Shown here in pieces: positions 20,403-29,589 of a stretch of 64,000 nucleotides of DNA (its first letter is position 1; every line of letters begins with the position of its first letter). The translations under genes and the position numbers were made by a program. Where the stretch lies: assembly GCF_004342725.1 (NCBI RefSeq), contig NZ_SMCP01000008.1, positions 58,695 to 122,694 on the forward strand, read 5' to 3'. The notes below the pieces were generated by a model that did no database searches, had not been told where the DNA came from, and saw only the letters and a program-made list of their open reading frames with translations. This DNA is from Testudinibacter aquarius (GTDB lineage Bacteria; Pseudomonadota; Gammaproteobacteria; Enterobacterales; Pasteurellaceae).

Positions 20403-21128
20403 TCAACGGATAGTCTGCAAATAGCTCAAACGGTCAATATTATTCATAAAACCGGACAAATCTTGTTTTTCAGGATGATATAAATACGGAATCTGCCCTA
20501 GCAACGGGGCTTCAATTTTGCTGGAAAGCAACTCGATAATTGCGCTGTAATTACTCAAGCCGGGATTAATCCGATTGGCAACCCAGCCGATTAACGGCAC
20601 ACCGCTCTTGGCAATGGCCTGCACCGTCAGCAGGGCGTGGTTGATGCAGCCTTCTTTAATCCCGACCACCAATACCACCGGCATTTGGTGTTGACTGACC
20701 CAATCAGAAAAATCCAGCTCGCGATTGATCGGGGTTAGCCAGCCGAACGTACCTTCGACCAGCACGGTTTGATAGCGCAATGATAAACGTTTTAGATCGT
20801 GATTCAGCTTATCAATATTAATTAATTGCGGCTGTTCCAAAAAATCATTCAGCCCCGGCTCTTGCTCTAACGGCATGGTATAACTGTTAATATCCTGATA
20901 TTGCAACGACTCGCCACTGCTCTCCAGCAGGGTCAATACGTCAATATTCTGCTGATTTTGTGGCTCCGGTGTCGCTTCCAAATAGGGATGATATCCACCG
21001 TCGCCACAGGCTATCGGCTTATAACCGACAATTTGACATGATTGCTTGCGCAATGCCTGAATTATAGCTCGGCTGGCAACGGTTTTGCCCACACCGGTAT
21101 CTGTGCCGGTAACAAAAAAACAACTCAT
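20403..21128 (-). CDS. Dethiobiotin synthetase-like protein (BioD2/YnfK)
   Basis: This ATP-dependent carboxylase-fold protein has about 241 residues. The P-loop is FVTGTDTGVGKTVAS at the N-terminus, followed by the BioD motifs YKPIACG and VEGTFGWLTPIN, and then GWVANRI. BioD makes dethiobiotin from 7,8-diaminopelargonate. Genes next to mlc, as here and in E. coli (ynfK), encode a second copy outside the biotin operon. The usual GAGG of the VEGAGG motif is altered to GTFG, so activity is not certain. ATG at 21128 follows AGGGAAG; the frame is open 15 codons upstream without a site. Confidence 0.85.
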   Translation of the reverse strand: MSCFFVTGTDTGVGKTVASRAIIQALRKQSCQIVGYKPIACGDGGYHPYLEATPEPQNQQNIDVLTLLESSGESLQYQDINSYTMPLEQEPGLNDFLEQPQLINIDKLNHDLKRLSLRYQTVLVEGTFGWLTPINRELDFSDWVSQHQMPVVLVVGIKEGCINHALLTVQAIAKSGVPLIGWVANRINPGLSNYSAIIELLSSKIEAPLLGQIPYLYHPEKQDLSGFMNNIDRLSYLQTIR

Positions 21129-21227
21129 AATCTTCCCTCTACATATAAACTGCACGAGAGGGATTGTAAGCAAAAACAGAAATCAATTTATTGAGCTAAC
21201 ACAAGTTTTTATCAATTAACGCTTCCG

Positions 21228-22433
21228 TCAACGGATATGTTCGCTAAATAATTCACCATTATAGAGCTGTTGCTTGATGGCAGAGGAAGCTATTGTTGGG
21301 TCATTCCAACTAAATTTAGAGGTGATAATCTCCACCTGTTGTTCATCCGACAGCAAGGCGTCTTGCAATTTGTCCGCCAAACGTTGCAGAAAAATCTCTT
21401 TCACCGACAGCAAACGGGTATTGATCATGATTTTTTCAGAAGCAAAAATATTCGTCAAATACATCAACAGATAAGAGACATTATCCGCCAAGTGGTGGAT
21501 GATGGTAATTGCATCCGGCTGGTTTTGCTGTGCCTGTTCGCACAAGAATTGAATTTTACTCTCGTCATTCGGTAGTTGATTCGGCAATAACAGATCGACC
21601 AATTGATAAATCGCTTTATTACTAACCTGATTATACAGATAGTGGCGTTCCATTTCCGGCACATCTTGGGCAATTTTATCACTCAACTCGCTGAGTTTCG
21701 GCAACGTGACATTATCAATATTCATGCGTTTCTGCTTTTCATTTTTGATCATCTTGCCTTCACTTAACACACTGATATTGATTGCGTCGTCAAACTGCAA
21801 GAAAATAACGTTGTTACTATTGATGGCGTTGCCCAAATGGCTCTCGGCAAAAGTCCACATCGCAAAGTGTTCAGCGACAATAATCGGGAATTTAAACTCA
21901 CTTTGCAGCACTTCCTGCAAGTCCGGATTCAGCTCTTCCGCCCCCAGATAAACCCGTTTTTCAAATTTATCGATCCGCCCTAAAATACATAAGGAACAAG
22001 CTAAAATATGCTGAGTGATATCGCTGTTTTGCTGTAAAAAATAGCTTATTCCGCGACTGATAAAGCTTTCTAACGGCAGCGTTTTATCCAGACTATAAAG
22101 TTGCTGACGCAACTGTTTACCGTTAAGTTCACATAGGCTGATATCCAAGCTTTTTTCGCTTAAAGTCACCGCCAAATACTGCCAATAAAATGGTGACAGG
22201 CAGATCCCCACTGCCGGGCGTCCGCGTACGATTGTATTTTGTACCGCTCTTTCGATCACAAAGTGGGAATGAATCAATTCTCTGGTTAAATTAGTGATGC
22301 TCGCCGGTGCAAAGCCGGAGATTTTTGACAAATCGATTCTGGAAATCAACTCAAACTGTTCAATCAAGCGGTAGACTGAACCTAAATGCTGTAAATTTAC
22401 GCGGTTGGCGCCATCTTGTTTTATCTTAGGCAT
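21228..22433 (-). CDS. mlc: ROK-family transcriptional regulator, Mlc/NagC-like
   Basis: This repressor has about 401 residues, with an N-terminal winged helix (RVNLQHLGSVYRLIEQF; DLSKISGFAPASITNLTRELI; GRPAVGI) that matches Mlc closely. A ROK domain follows. In E. coli Mlc controls PTS and glucose-uptake genes. The neighbour bioD2 is also the E. coli neighbour. Unusual: the ROK zinc-binding loop (GHxxxx...CxCGxxGC) is absent. After VLSEGKMIKNEKQ the sequence goes straight to NIDNVTLPKLSEL with no cysteine cluster. Zinc is needed for structure and DNA binding in E. coli Mlc, so this protein has diverged. The start at 22433 has only a weak A-rich site. Confidence 0.82.
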   Translation of the reverse strand: MPKIKQDGANRVNLQHLGSVYRLIEQFELISRIDLSKISGFAPASITNLTRELIHSHFVIERAVQNTIVRGRPAVGICLSPFYWQYLAVTLSEKSLDISLCELNGKQLRQQLYSLDKTLPLESFISRGISYFLQQNSDITQHILACSLCILGRIDKFEKRVYLGAEELNPDLQEVLQSEFKFPIIVAEHFAMWTFAESHLGNAINSNNVIFLQFDDAINISVLSEGKMIKNEKQKRMNIDNVTLPKLSELSDKIAQDVPEMERHYLYNQVSNKAIYQLVDLLLPNQLPNDESKIQFLCEQAQQNQPDAITIIHHLADNVSYLLMYLTNIFASEKIMINTRLLSVKEIFLQRLADKLQDALLSDEQQVEIITSKFSWNDPTIASSAIKQQLYNGELFSEHIR

Positions 22434-22681
22434 AATTTTTCTTTTATATTTTATGGTAAAGGTCAATAACGTTTTTAATCAATTGTTCTTTATACGCATT
22501 TATTTATTGATTTACAATAAGATAATCTCAATTCTGCTAATCAGCTCACGATTCTACAATAATTTAATCACAAACAAATATTTACTCATCCGACGGCTTA
22601 TTTCAGTTCAAATCGTTGTATTTTAGATAAGAATCAGTAAACTAAAGCGATACTTTTATATCTGAATAATTTGAGGAAAAA

Positions 22682-24085
22682 ATGGCTAAAATTTCATCAA
22701 TCAGTGATGTTTTGCAAGGTAAAATCGCCGTTGGCGAACAGGTTACAGTTCGTGGTTGGGTCAGAACCCGCCGCGACTCCAAAGCGGGATTTTCATTCTT
22801 AGCGGTGTATGACGGTTCTTGTTTTGACCCGATTCAAGCCGTGGTCAGCAACCAACTGAAGAACTATCAGGACGAGGTGTTGAATCTTACCGCAGGTTGT
22901 TCAGTGATTGTGCGCGGAAAAATCACTGCCTCACAAGGGCAAGGACAAGCGGTTGAACTGCAAGCCGACGATGTCACGGTTTGTGGTTGGGTCGACGATC
23001 CTGAAACCTATCCGATGGCAGCGAAACGCCACAGCGTTGAATACTTGCGTGAGGTGGCACATCTGCGCCCACGCACCAATTTAATCGGTGCGGTGGCGCG
23101 AGTACGCCACTGTTTAGCACAAGCGATTCACCGCTTTTTCCATGAACAAGGTTTTTATTGGGTGGCTACACCGGTCATCACAGCGTCCGATACCGAAGGC
23201 GCCGGTGAAATGTTTCGGGTTTCGACGCTGGATTTAGAAAACTTGCCGCGTGGTGACAATGGCTTGGTCGATTTCAAACAAGATTTCTTTGGCAAAGAAG
23301 CCTTTTTGACTGTTTCCGGGCAGTTAAACGGTGAAACTTACGCCTGTGCGCTGAGTAAAATTTATACCTTTGGTCCGACTTTCCGTGCAGAAAATTCCAA
23401 TACTACCCGTCATTTGGCGGAATTCTGGATGGTTGAACCGGAAGTCGCCTTTGCTGATTTAGCCGACAATGCCGCACTTGCCGAAGCGATATTGAAATAT
23501 GTGTTTAAAGCCGTTTTACAAGAGCGTGCCGACGATCTCAAATTCTTTGAAGAGCGGGTTGATAAAGACGTGATCAGCCGTCTGCAAAAATTCATCGCCT
23601 CTGATTTTGCCCAAATCGACTATACCGATGCGATTGAAGTGTTACTGAAATCCGGTAAACAATTTGAATTCCCGGTGGAATGGGGCATTGATTTGTCTTC
23701 GGAACATGAGCGCTATCTGGCTGAGGAGTATTTCAACTCGCCGGTGGTGGTGAAAAACTATCCGAAAGACATCAAAGCGTTCTATATGCGCCTTAATGAC
23801 GACGGCAAAACTGTGGCGGCAATGGACGTCTTGGCGCCGGGCATCGGCGAAATCATCGGTGGTTCACAACGGGAAGAGCGGTTGGACGTGTTGGATCAAC
23901 GTTTGGCTGAAATGGGCTTGAACCAAGAAGATTACAGCTGGTATCGTGATTTGCGCCGTTACGGCACCGTGCCACATTCCGGCTTCGGTCTCGGCTTTGA
24001 ACGCTTGATCGTTTATGTCACCGGGGTACAAAACATTCGTGACGTAATTCCGTTCCCGCGCTATCCGCGCAACGCCTCATTCTAA
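22682..24085 (+). CDS. asnS: Asparagine-tRNA ligase
   Basis: This class IIb aminoacyl-tRNA synthetase has 467 residues. An N-terminal OB-fold anticodon-binding domain (about 15-110) precedes the catalytic core. Motif 2 is [25 protein letters not shown]; motif 3 is [16 protein letters not shown]. The residues around [11 protein letters not shown] and [16 protein letters not shown] fit AsnRS rather than AspRS. ATG at 22682 follows GAGG. The 248 bases between it and mlc hold the divergent promoters; I see no other feature there. Confidence 0.96.
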   Translation: MAKISSISDVLQGKIAVGEQVTVRGWVRTRRDSKAGFSFLAVYDGSCFDPIQAVVSNQLKNYQDEVLNLTAGCSVIVRGKITASQGQGQAVELQADDVTVCGWVDDPETYPMAAKRHSVEYLREVAHLRPRTNLIGAVARVRHCLAQAIHRFFHEQGFYWVATPVITASDTEGAGEMFRVSTLDLENLPRGDNGLVDFKQDFFGKEAFLTVSGQLNGETYACALSKIYTFGPTFRAENSNTTRHLAEFWMVEPEVAFADLADNAALAEAILKYVFKAVLQERADDLKFFEERVDKDVISRLQKFIASDFAQIDYTDAIEVLLKSGKQFEFPVEWGIDLSSEHERYLAEEYFNSPVVVKNYPKDIKAFYMRLNDDGKTVAAMDVLAPGIGEIIGGSQREERLDVLDQRLAEMGLNQEDYSWYRDLRRYGTVPHSGFGLGFERLIVYVTGVQNIRDVIPFPRYPRNASF

Positions 24086-24094
24086 GTATTCAAT

Positions 24095-24120
24095 CCCCGC
24101 TGCGGCGGGGTTTTGTTTTT
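24095..24120 (+). terminator. Terminator of asnS
   Basis: CCCCGC-TGCG-GCGGGG followed by TTTTGTTTTTT is a compact GC-rich hairpin with a T-run nine bases after the asnS stop. Confidence 0.92.
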
Positions 24121-24145
24121 TATTTCCTACCAACAAAGAGAGGTC

Positions 24146-24655
24146 ATGATGGCAGATCCACATATTCAATCGCCAATGGATTTTTGGGATTACTTAACAG
24201 TGATTCTGTATCGCTGTGGCTTTGTGCTTGCCGTGCCGTCAGTGGCATTACTACCCTATCATTTCGATTGGGCGACAAAGGGCATCTTACTGGCGGCAGT
24301 GCTTTGTGCCTCTTCACTGCATATCTACCTGAAACATTTTCGGTTATTACTACAATTTGCCACTTGGGTGGCGGCACTCTGTTTTGTGCTGGATTGGCAG
24401 TGGCTGGGGCTGGGTGCGGCATTTTTTACCCTTGGCGGTTTGTGTTTCAAAGAGTACTTTTGTTTTCGAGTGTTCGGCTTAAATTTACAACCCCTGTTTT
24501 TAGCCTTGTTGTGGTTGAGTTTAGTCATGCAAGCCACGCTAGCGGCACAGATGCTTTCCGGAATCGCCACGCTGTTATTGCTGATTTTAAGTATTCAAAA
24601 ATGGCGGATGCCGCTGCATTTTGATATCGGCGATAAAACCAAATATCAGATTTAA
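24146..24655 (+). CDS. Integral membrane protein, probably DUF2301 family
   Basis: This is an inner-membrane protein of about 169 residues with five or six hydrophobic segments. Features are DFWDYLTVILYRCGFVLAVPS near the start, then FFTLGGLCFKEYFCFRVFGLNLQP, which I associate with the uncharacterised DUF2301 family. Two adjacent ATGs (24146, 24149) follow AGAGAGG. It is 20 bases ahead of the MOSC gene in the same direction, so the two probably form an operon after the asnS terminator. Function unknown. Confidence 0.65.
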   Translation: MMADPHIQSPMDFWDYLTVILYRCGFVLAVPSVALLPYHFDWATKGILLAAVLCASSLHIYLKHFRLLLQFATWVAALCFVLDWQWLGLGAAFFTLGGLCFKEYFCFRVFGLNLQPLFLALLWLSLVMQATLAAQMLSGIATLLLLILSIQKWRMPLHFDIGDKTKYQI

Positions 24656-24675
24656 GGCAAGAAAAGGCAAAGAAT

Positions 24676-25467
24676 ATGAGTCATATTACCCAAATCAATC
24701 TTTATCCGATCAAATCCACCCAGCCCATCACGGTTTCCAAAGCGTTGGTACAGCCCTACGGTTTAGAATTTGACCGCACTTTTATGTTGACCGAACCGGA
24801 CGGCAGTTTTATCAGCGCCCGCAAAGACGGTGAACTGTTTGCCTTTAGCGCCGTACCGAGCGCACAAGGATTACACATTCACCATCAAGACGGCAGCAGT
24901 GTAACCGCACTTTATCATGATTTCAGCCGGCAAGCTGAATGCCAAGTCTGGGGCAACCATTTTGATTCGTTGCTTGCCAACGACAACATCAATAACTGGT
25001 TCAGCGAAAAGCTGCAAAGAGCGGTTCAACTGCGCTGGCTCGGTTTTGAGCCGCAACGCCGCATCAAACGCTATCCCGAACAAGCACTGTCTTTTGCCGA
25101 CGGTTATCCGTTATTGATGACCAATTTACAATCGCTCGCCAGCGTGCAACAACACTGCTCCGTCGAGATCAGCATGGCACAATTCCGAGCCAATCTGGTG
25201 ATCGACAACGCAGCGGCATTCAGTGAAAACCAATGGCAGAAAATTCGCATTGGCGAAGTGGAATTTATCAATGCCAAGCCTTGCATTCGCTGTATTCTGA
25301 CCACGCGCGATCCGCAAACCGCAGAGTTACAACGTAACATGGAACCGTTTCGTACCCTCAAAAAACATTTTGCCGATTCGCAGGGACAGCCGGTATTCGG
25401 CATCAATCTGGTGCCGCTAAATTGCGGGATGATCAGAATTGGTGATTCACTGCAAATCTTGGAATAG
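24676..25467 (+). CDS. MOSC-domain protein (YcbX-like, short form)
   Basis: This protein of 263 residues has a MOSC N-terminal beta-barrel (INLYPIKSTQPITVSKALVQ; GLEFDRTFMLTEPDGSF) and a MOSC domain (AQFRANLVID; INAKPCIRCILTTRDPQTA). MOSC proteins bind molybdenum cofactor through a conserved cysteine; the candidate is in the CIRC segment. In E. coli the related YcbX detoxifies N-hydroxylated bases and carries a C-terminal 2Fe-2S ferredoxin domain. Here the protein ends after the MOSC domain, so electrons would have to come from another protein. Confidence 0.8.
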   Translation: MSHITQINLYPIKSTQPITVSKALVQPYGLEFDRTFMLTEPDGSFISARKDGELFAFSAVPSAQGLHIHHQDGSSVTALYHDFSRQAECQVWGNHFDSLLANDNINNWFSEKLQRAVQLRWLGFEPQRRIKRYPEQALSFADGYPLLMTNLQSLASVQQHCSVEISMAQFRANLVIDNAAAFSENQWQKIRIGEVEFINAKPCIRCILTTRDPQTAELQRNMEPFRTLKKHFADSQGQPVFGINLVPLNCGMIRIGDSLQILE

Positions 25468-25471
25468 CTTC

Positions 25472-25502
25472 AAGTGCGGTTGCCAACCGCACTTTATTTT
25501 TT
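25472..25502 (+). terminator. Uptake-signal terminator after the MOSC gene
   Basis: AAGTGCGGT (25472-25480) pairs with ACCGCACTT (25486-25494) over a 5-base loop and is followed by TATTTTTT. Confidence 0.88.
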
Positions 25503-25663
25503 AAGTGCCGTGTAGATTATCTTCGCTGTTATTTTGTGCTGTCGCTCACAATTTTTTAAATAAATTTGGCTTATCTAAAAAGCTAGGATCGCGCGACCCT
25601 TGAGTTTTCGGTCACTCGCTCAATGTCAATCTTTTTTATCCTTTTCTGCTGCAAATTTTATAC

Positions 25664-25692
25664 TTGATATTTCCTATTGGACACATTATCTT
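25664..25692 (+). promoter_or_regulatory. Likely sigma-70 promoter of nrdAB
   Basis: TTGATA (25664-25669) and TATCTT (25687-25692) are separated by 17 bases. The -10 element lies inside the first NrdR box, so NrdR binding would block polymerase. Confidence 0.55.
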
Positions 25693-25696
25693 GTAT
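25681..25696 (+). promoter_or_regulatory. NrdR box 1
   Basis: ACACATTATCTTGTAT resembles the NrdR consensus (acaCwATATATwGtgt). It starts exactly 31 bases before a second box, the spacing known for NrdR-regulated ribonucleotide reductase genes. Confidence 0.65.
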
Positions 25697-25711
25697 TTCG
25701 TTTTTAACTGA

Positions 25712-25727
25712 ACACCACATATAGTGT
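25712..25727 (+). promoter_or_regulatory. NrdR box 2
   Basis: ACACCACATATAGTGT is a near-palindrome and a good match to the NrdR box. With box 1 it should bind the zinc/ATP-cone repressor NrdR cooperatively and couple nrdAB expression to dATP level. Confidence 0.75.
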
Positions 25728-25803
25728 TCAAATAATCATCTTCAACTACTTTCAATACACTTATTTCAATAGACTCAAAAATTGATGGGATATAGGTAAT
25801 CAA

Positions 25804-28074
25804 ATGAATAAAGCATTGATGGTCACCAAACGTGACGGGCGTTTGGAGCCGATTGATTTAGATAAAATCCACCGCGTTATTACATGGGCAGCCGAAGGTT
25901 TGGATAATGTATCGGTCTCACAAGTAGAATTGCGTTCACATATTCAATTTTACGAAGGTATCCGCACTTCGGATATTCATGAAACCATTATCAAAGCGGC
26001 TGCCGATTTAATCACCAAAGATTCTCCGGATTACCAATATCTGGCGGCACGTCTGGCGGTATTTCATTTACGTAAAAAAGCCTATGGCCATTTCGATCCG
26101 CCGCGTCTGTATGATCACGTCAAAAAATTGGTGCGGATGGGTAAATATGATGAAGCGCTGCTGACAGATTACAGTCGCGAAGAATGGGACGAAATGGACA
26201 GCTTCCTCGACCACTGGCGTGATATGAACTTCTCGTATGCTGCTGTGAAACAGTTGGAAGGCAAATATTTGGTACAAAACCGTGTCACCGGCGAAATTTA
26301 TGAGTCGGCGCAATTTTTGTATTTGTTGGTTGCGGCTTGTCTATTCAGCCAATATCCGCAAGAGACCCGTCTGGATTTTGTGCGCCGCTTCTATGATGCG
26401 ACCTCCACCTTTAAAATTTCACTGCCAACCCCGATTATGTCCGGCGTGCGCACACCGACCCGTCAATTCAGCTCTTGTGTGTTGATCGAGTGCAGCGACA
26501 GCTTGGATTCGATTAATGCGACCGCTGCTTCTATCGTTAAATATGTTTCGCAGCGTGCCGGCATCGGCATCAACGCCGGCGCTATTCGTGCGCTGGGCAG
26601 CCCGATTCGCGGCGGTGAAGCATTTCACACCGGTTGTATTCCGTTTTACAAACATTTCCAAACCGCAGTCAAATCCTGCTCGCAAGGCGGAGTACGCGGC
26701 GGTGCGGCAACGGTGTATTACCCGTTCTGGCATTTGGAAGTTGAAAGCCTGTTGGTGTTGAAAAACAACCGCGGCGTGGAAGACAACCGAGTGCGTCACA
26801 TGGATTACGGGGTACAACTGAACAAATTGATGTATCAACGTTTGATCAAAAACGGCAATATCACCCTGTTCAGCCCGTCTGATGTGCCGGGCTTGTATGA
26901 AGCGTTTTTTGCCGATCAAGATCGTTTCGACGAACTGTATGAAAAATATGAAGCGGACGATTCAATTCGCAAACGCACTGTTAAAGCCAGTGAGCTGTTT
27001 TCGCTGCTGATGCAAGAGCGTGCCTCAACCGGACGGATTTATATCCATAACGTCGATCACAGCAACACCCACTCACCGTTTGATCCGGCAGTTGCACCGG
27101 TGCGTCAATCCAATCTGTGTTTGGAGATTGCCCTACCGACCAAACCGTTACAACATTTCCATGATGAAAACGGCGAAATTGCACTGTGTACCCTGTCGGC
27201 GTTCAACTTAGGCAAAATCGAGCATTTAGACGAATTGGAAGCGTTGTCAGAGCTGGCAGTGCGCGCATTAGATGCGTTGTTGGATTATCAAGATTACCCG
27301 ATCAAAGCCGCCGAAATCGGCTCAATGGGGCGCCGTTCACTGGGTATCGGCGTGATCAACTACGCCTATTATCTGGCGAAACACGGCGTGCGTTATTCCG
27401 ACGGCAGCGCCAACGATCTGACGCACCGCACTTTTGAAGCGATTCAATACTACTTATTGAAAGCCTCAAACAAATTGGCAAAAGAGCTCGGACCTTGCCG
27501 CTATTTTAACGAAACCACCTACGCACAAGGAGTTTTACCGATCGATACCTATAAAAAAGACATCGACGGTTTAACCCAAGAGCCGCTGCATTACGACTGG
27601 GAAAGTTTGCGTCAAGAGATTAAAACCCACGGTTTGCGCAACTCTACCCTGACCGCACTGATGCCGTCGGAAACTTCGTCGCAGATTTCCAATGCGACCA
27701 ACGGTATCGAGCCACCGCGCGGCCATGTCAGTATCAAGGCCTCCAAAGACGGAATCTTGCGCCAGGTGGTGCCGGATTATGAAAATTTAAGTGAAAATTA
27801 CGAATTATTGTGGGATATTCCAAGCAATGACGGTTATTTACAATTAGTCGGTATTATGCAGAAATTTGTCGATCAAGCGATTTCAGCTAACACCAACTAC
27901 GACCCGAAACGCTTTGAAGACGGAAAAGTGCCGATGAAACGTTTGTTGGGCGATTTATTGACGGCATATAAATACGGATTAAAAACCCTGTATTATCAAA
28001 ACACGCGCGACGGTGCTGACGACAATCAAGATGATATTGACGACAGCTGCTCCGGTGGTGCGTGCAAAATTTAA
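25804..28074 (+). CDS. nrdA: Class Ia ribonucleotide reductase, alpha subunit
   Basis: This 756-residue aerobic ribonucleoside-diphosphate reductase large chain makes dNDPs. It has an N-terminal ATP-cone (about 1-95, VTKRDGRLEPIDLDKIHRVI) for dATP inhibition. Active-site cysteines are in RQFSSCVLIE and NLCLEIALPT. PSETSSQISNATNGIEPPRG is also present. The mobile C-terminal redox tail ends CSGGACKI. It is followed after 46 bases by nrdB and preceded by the NrdR-controlled promoter. Length and all motifs match E. coli NrdA. Confidence 0.97.
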   Translation: MNKALMVTKRDGRLEPIDLDKIHRVITWAAEGLDNVSVSQVELRSHIQFYEGIRTSDIHETIIKAAADLITKDSPDYQYLAARLAVFHLRKKAYGHFDPPRLYDHVKKLVRMGKYDEALLTDYSREEWDEMDSFLDHWRDMNFSYAAVKQLEGKYLVQNRVTGEIYESAQFLYLLVAACLFSQYPQETRLDFVRRFYDATSTFKISLPTPIMSGVRTPTRQFSSCVLIECSDSLDSINATAASIVKYVSQRAGIGINAGAIRALGSPIRGGEAFHTGCIPFYKHFQTAVKSCSQGGVRGGAATVYYPFWHLEVESLLVLKNNRGVEDNRVRHMDYGVQLNKLMYQRLIKNGNITLFSPSDVPGLYEAFFADQDRFDELYEKYEADDSIRKRTVKASELFSLLMQERASTGRIYIHNVDHSNTHSPFDPAVAPVRQSNLCLEIALPTKPLQHFHDENGEIALCTLSAFNLGKIEHLDELEALSELAVRALDALLDYQDYPIKAAEIGSMGRRSLGIGVINYAYYLAKHGVRYSDGSANDLTHRTFEAIQYYLLKASNKLAKELGPCRYFNETTYAQGVLPIDTYKKDIDGLTQEPLHYDWESLRQEIKTHGLRNSTLTALMPSETSSQISNATNGIEPPRGHVSIKASKDGILRQVVPDYENLSENYELLWDIPSNDGYLQLVGIMQKFVDQAISANTNYDPKRFEDGKVPMKRLLGDLLTAYKYGLKTLYYQNTRDGADDNQDDIDDSCSGGACKI

Positions 28075-28120
28075 TTCAGCTAATAATCCTTTTAGCATAA
28101 TTTAATCAATAGAGGTCAAC

Positions 28121-29251
28121 ATGGCATATACCACGTTTTCGCAAACTAAAAATGATCAACTGAAAGAGCCGATGTTTTTCGGTCAAAACGTGAACGTAGC
28201 ACGCTACGATCAACAAAAATATGAAACGTTTGAAAAACTGATTGAAAAACAACTGTCGTTTTTCTGGCGACCGGAAGAGATCGACGTATCGCAAGACCGC
28301 ATCGACTATCAAGCCTTGCCTGAACATGAAAAACATATTTTTATCAGTAACTTAAAATATCAAACTTTGTTGGACTCAATTCAAGGCCGCAGCCCGAACG
28401 TGGCTTTGCTGCCGGTGGTTTCGTTGCCGGAACTGGAAACCTGGATTGAAACTTGGACGTTTTCAGAAACGATTCATTCACGCTCTTATACGCATATTAT
28501 CCGTAATATCGTCAACGATCCGTCGGTGGTATTCGATGACATCGTCACCAACGAAGAGATCATCAAACGCGCTAAAGACATTTCTATCTATTATGATGAC
28601 TTTATCCGTGATACCCAGCTTTACACCTTGTATGGCGAAGGCACTTACACCGTGGACGGCAAAGAATGCGTAGTCAGCTTGCGCAGTTTGAAAAAGCAAC
28701 TGTATCTGTGCCTGATGAGCGTTAATGCGTTGGAAGCAATTCGTTTTTATGTTTCGTTCGCCTGCTCGTTTGCCTTTGCCGAGCGCAACCTGATGGAAGG
28801 CAATGCCAAAATCATCAAATTTATCGCCCGTGACGAAGCCCTGCATTTGACCGGCACCCAGCATATTTTGAACATTATGGCATCAGGACAAGACGATCCG
28901 GAAATGGGCGAAATCATCGAAGAGTGCAAACAAGAGGCTTATGATCTGTTCGTGGCGGCGGCGGAGCAAGAGAAAGAGTGGGCGGATTACCTGTTCAAAG
29001 ATGGCTCAATGATTGGCTTGAACAAAGATATTCTGTGCCAATACGTCGAATACATCACCAATATCCGGATGCAGGCAGTCGGTTTACCACTCCCGTTCCA
29101 AGCCCGTTCCAACCCGATTCCGTGGATTAACGCTTGGCTGGTGTCCGACAACGTGCAGGTCGCGCCACAAGAAGTGGAAGTCAGCTCGTATCTGGTCGGT
29201 CAAATCGATTCCAAAATCGACGCTGACGATTTCGGCGATTTCAACTTGTAA
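28121..29251 (+). CDS. nrdB: Class Ia ribonucleotide reductase, beta subunit
   Basis: This 376-residue diiron protein generates the tyrosyl radical for NrdA. The radical tyrosine lies in [15 protein letters not shown] (equivalent to Tyr122). Iron ligands are seen in the helix with [27 protein letters not shown]. The C-terminal tail (about the last 20 residues, ending [10 protein letters not shown]) is the part that docks to the alpha subunit. The ribosome site is GAGG. Confidence 0.97.
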   Translation: MAYTTFSQTKNDQLKEPMFFGQNVNVARYDQQKYETFEKLIEKQLSFFWRPEEIDVSQDRIDYQALPEHEKHIFISNLKYQTLLDSIQGRSPNVALLPVVSLPELETWIETWTFSETIHSRSYTHIIRNIVNDPSVVFDDIVTNEEIIKRAKDISIYYDDFIRDTQLYTLYGEGTYTVDGKECVVSLRSLKKQLYLCLMSVNALEAIRFYVSFACSFAFAERNLMEGNAKIIKFIARDEALHLTGTQHILNIMASGQDDPEMGEIIEECKQEAYDLFVAAAEQEKEWADYLFKDGSMIGLNKDILCQYVEYITNIRMQAVGLPLPFQARSNPIPWINAWLVSDNVQVAPQEVEVSSYLVGQIDSKIDADDFGDFNL

Positions 29252-29263
29252 TCTCTTTTCAAT

Positions 29264-29317
29264 ACCGCTCTTTTGTTATGTTGAATCCAATGGTTAACAG
29301 CAAAAGAGCGGTTTTGT
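29264..29317 (+). terminator. Terminator/attenuator between nrdB and the ferredoxin gene
   Basis: ACCGCTCTTTTG (29264-29275) pairs perfectly with CAAAAGAGCGGT (29301-29312) around a 25-base loop, followed by TTTTG. It ends seven bases before the ferredoxin start. The only purine-rich stretch that could serve as its ribosome site (AAAAGAG) is in the right arm. Confidence 0.8.
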
Positions 29318-29323
29318 TTCACT

Positions 29324-29581
29324 ATGAAAATCCATAAAATCACCCTACCGCAGCAACAGCGCACCGTCGAACACGACAACCGCACTTCCCTGCTGGAAAC
29401 CTTAGAAAATCACGGAATTTTGCATGAATACCAGTGCCGCTCCGGCTACTGCGGCTCATGTCGGGTGAAGTTGCTGAATGGCAAAGTGAGTTATGCAGAA
29501 ACGCCATTGGCGTTTTTATCTGCCAATGAGATTTTATTATGTTGTTGTACAGTGGAAAGCGATTTGGAGATTGAGTTTTAG
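29324..29581 (+). CDS. yfaE: 2Fe-2S ferredoxin (YfaE-like)
   Basis: This is an 85-residue plant-type ferredoxin. The cluster ligands are in CRSGYCGSCRVKL plus the distal CCCTVE near the C-terminus. A ferredoxin next to nrdAB is YfaE in E. coli, where it supplies electrons to maintain the diiron-tyrosyl cofactor of NrdB. Its start is just after a stable hairpin, so expression is probably lower than nrdAB or depends on read-through. Confidence 0.9.
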   Translation: MKIHKITLPQQQRTVEHDNRTSLLETLENHGILHEYQCRSGYCGSCRVKLLNGKVSYAETPLAFLSANEILLCCCTVESDLEIEF

Positions 29582-29589
29582 CTCATGTT

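Larger units (their letters stand above)
25503..25803 (+). promoter_or_regulatory. nrdA upstream region
   Basis: This region without genes lies between the MOSC terminator and nrdA. The right half holds a promoter with two NrdR boxes (listed separately). The left half, around 25575-25640, has a GC-richer patch (GGATCGCGCGACC, nearly palindromic) whose role I cannot tell. I saw no convincing small ORF or RNA gene. Confidence 0.5.

Noticed and set aside
26419..26919. 166-codon reverse frame inside nrdA
   Set aside because: Antisense shadow of a highly conserved gene with no start signal.
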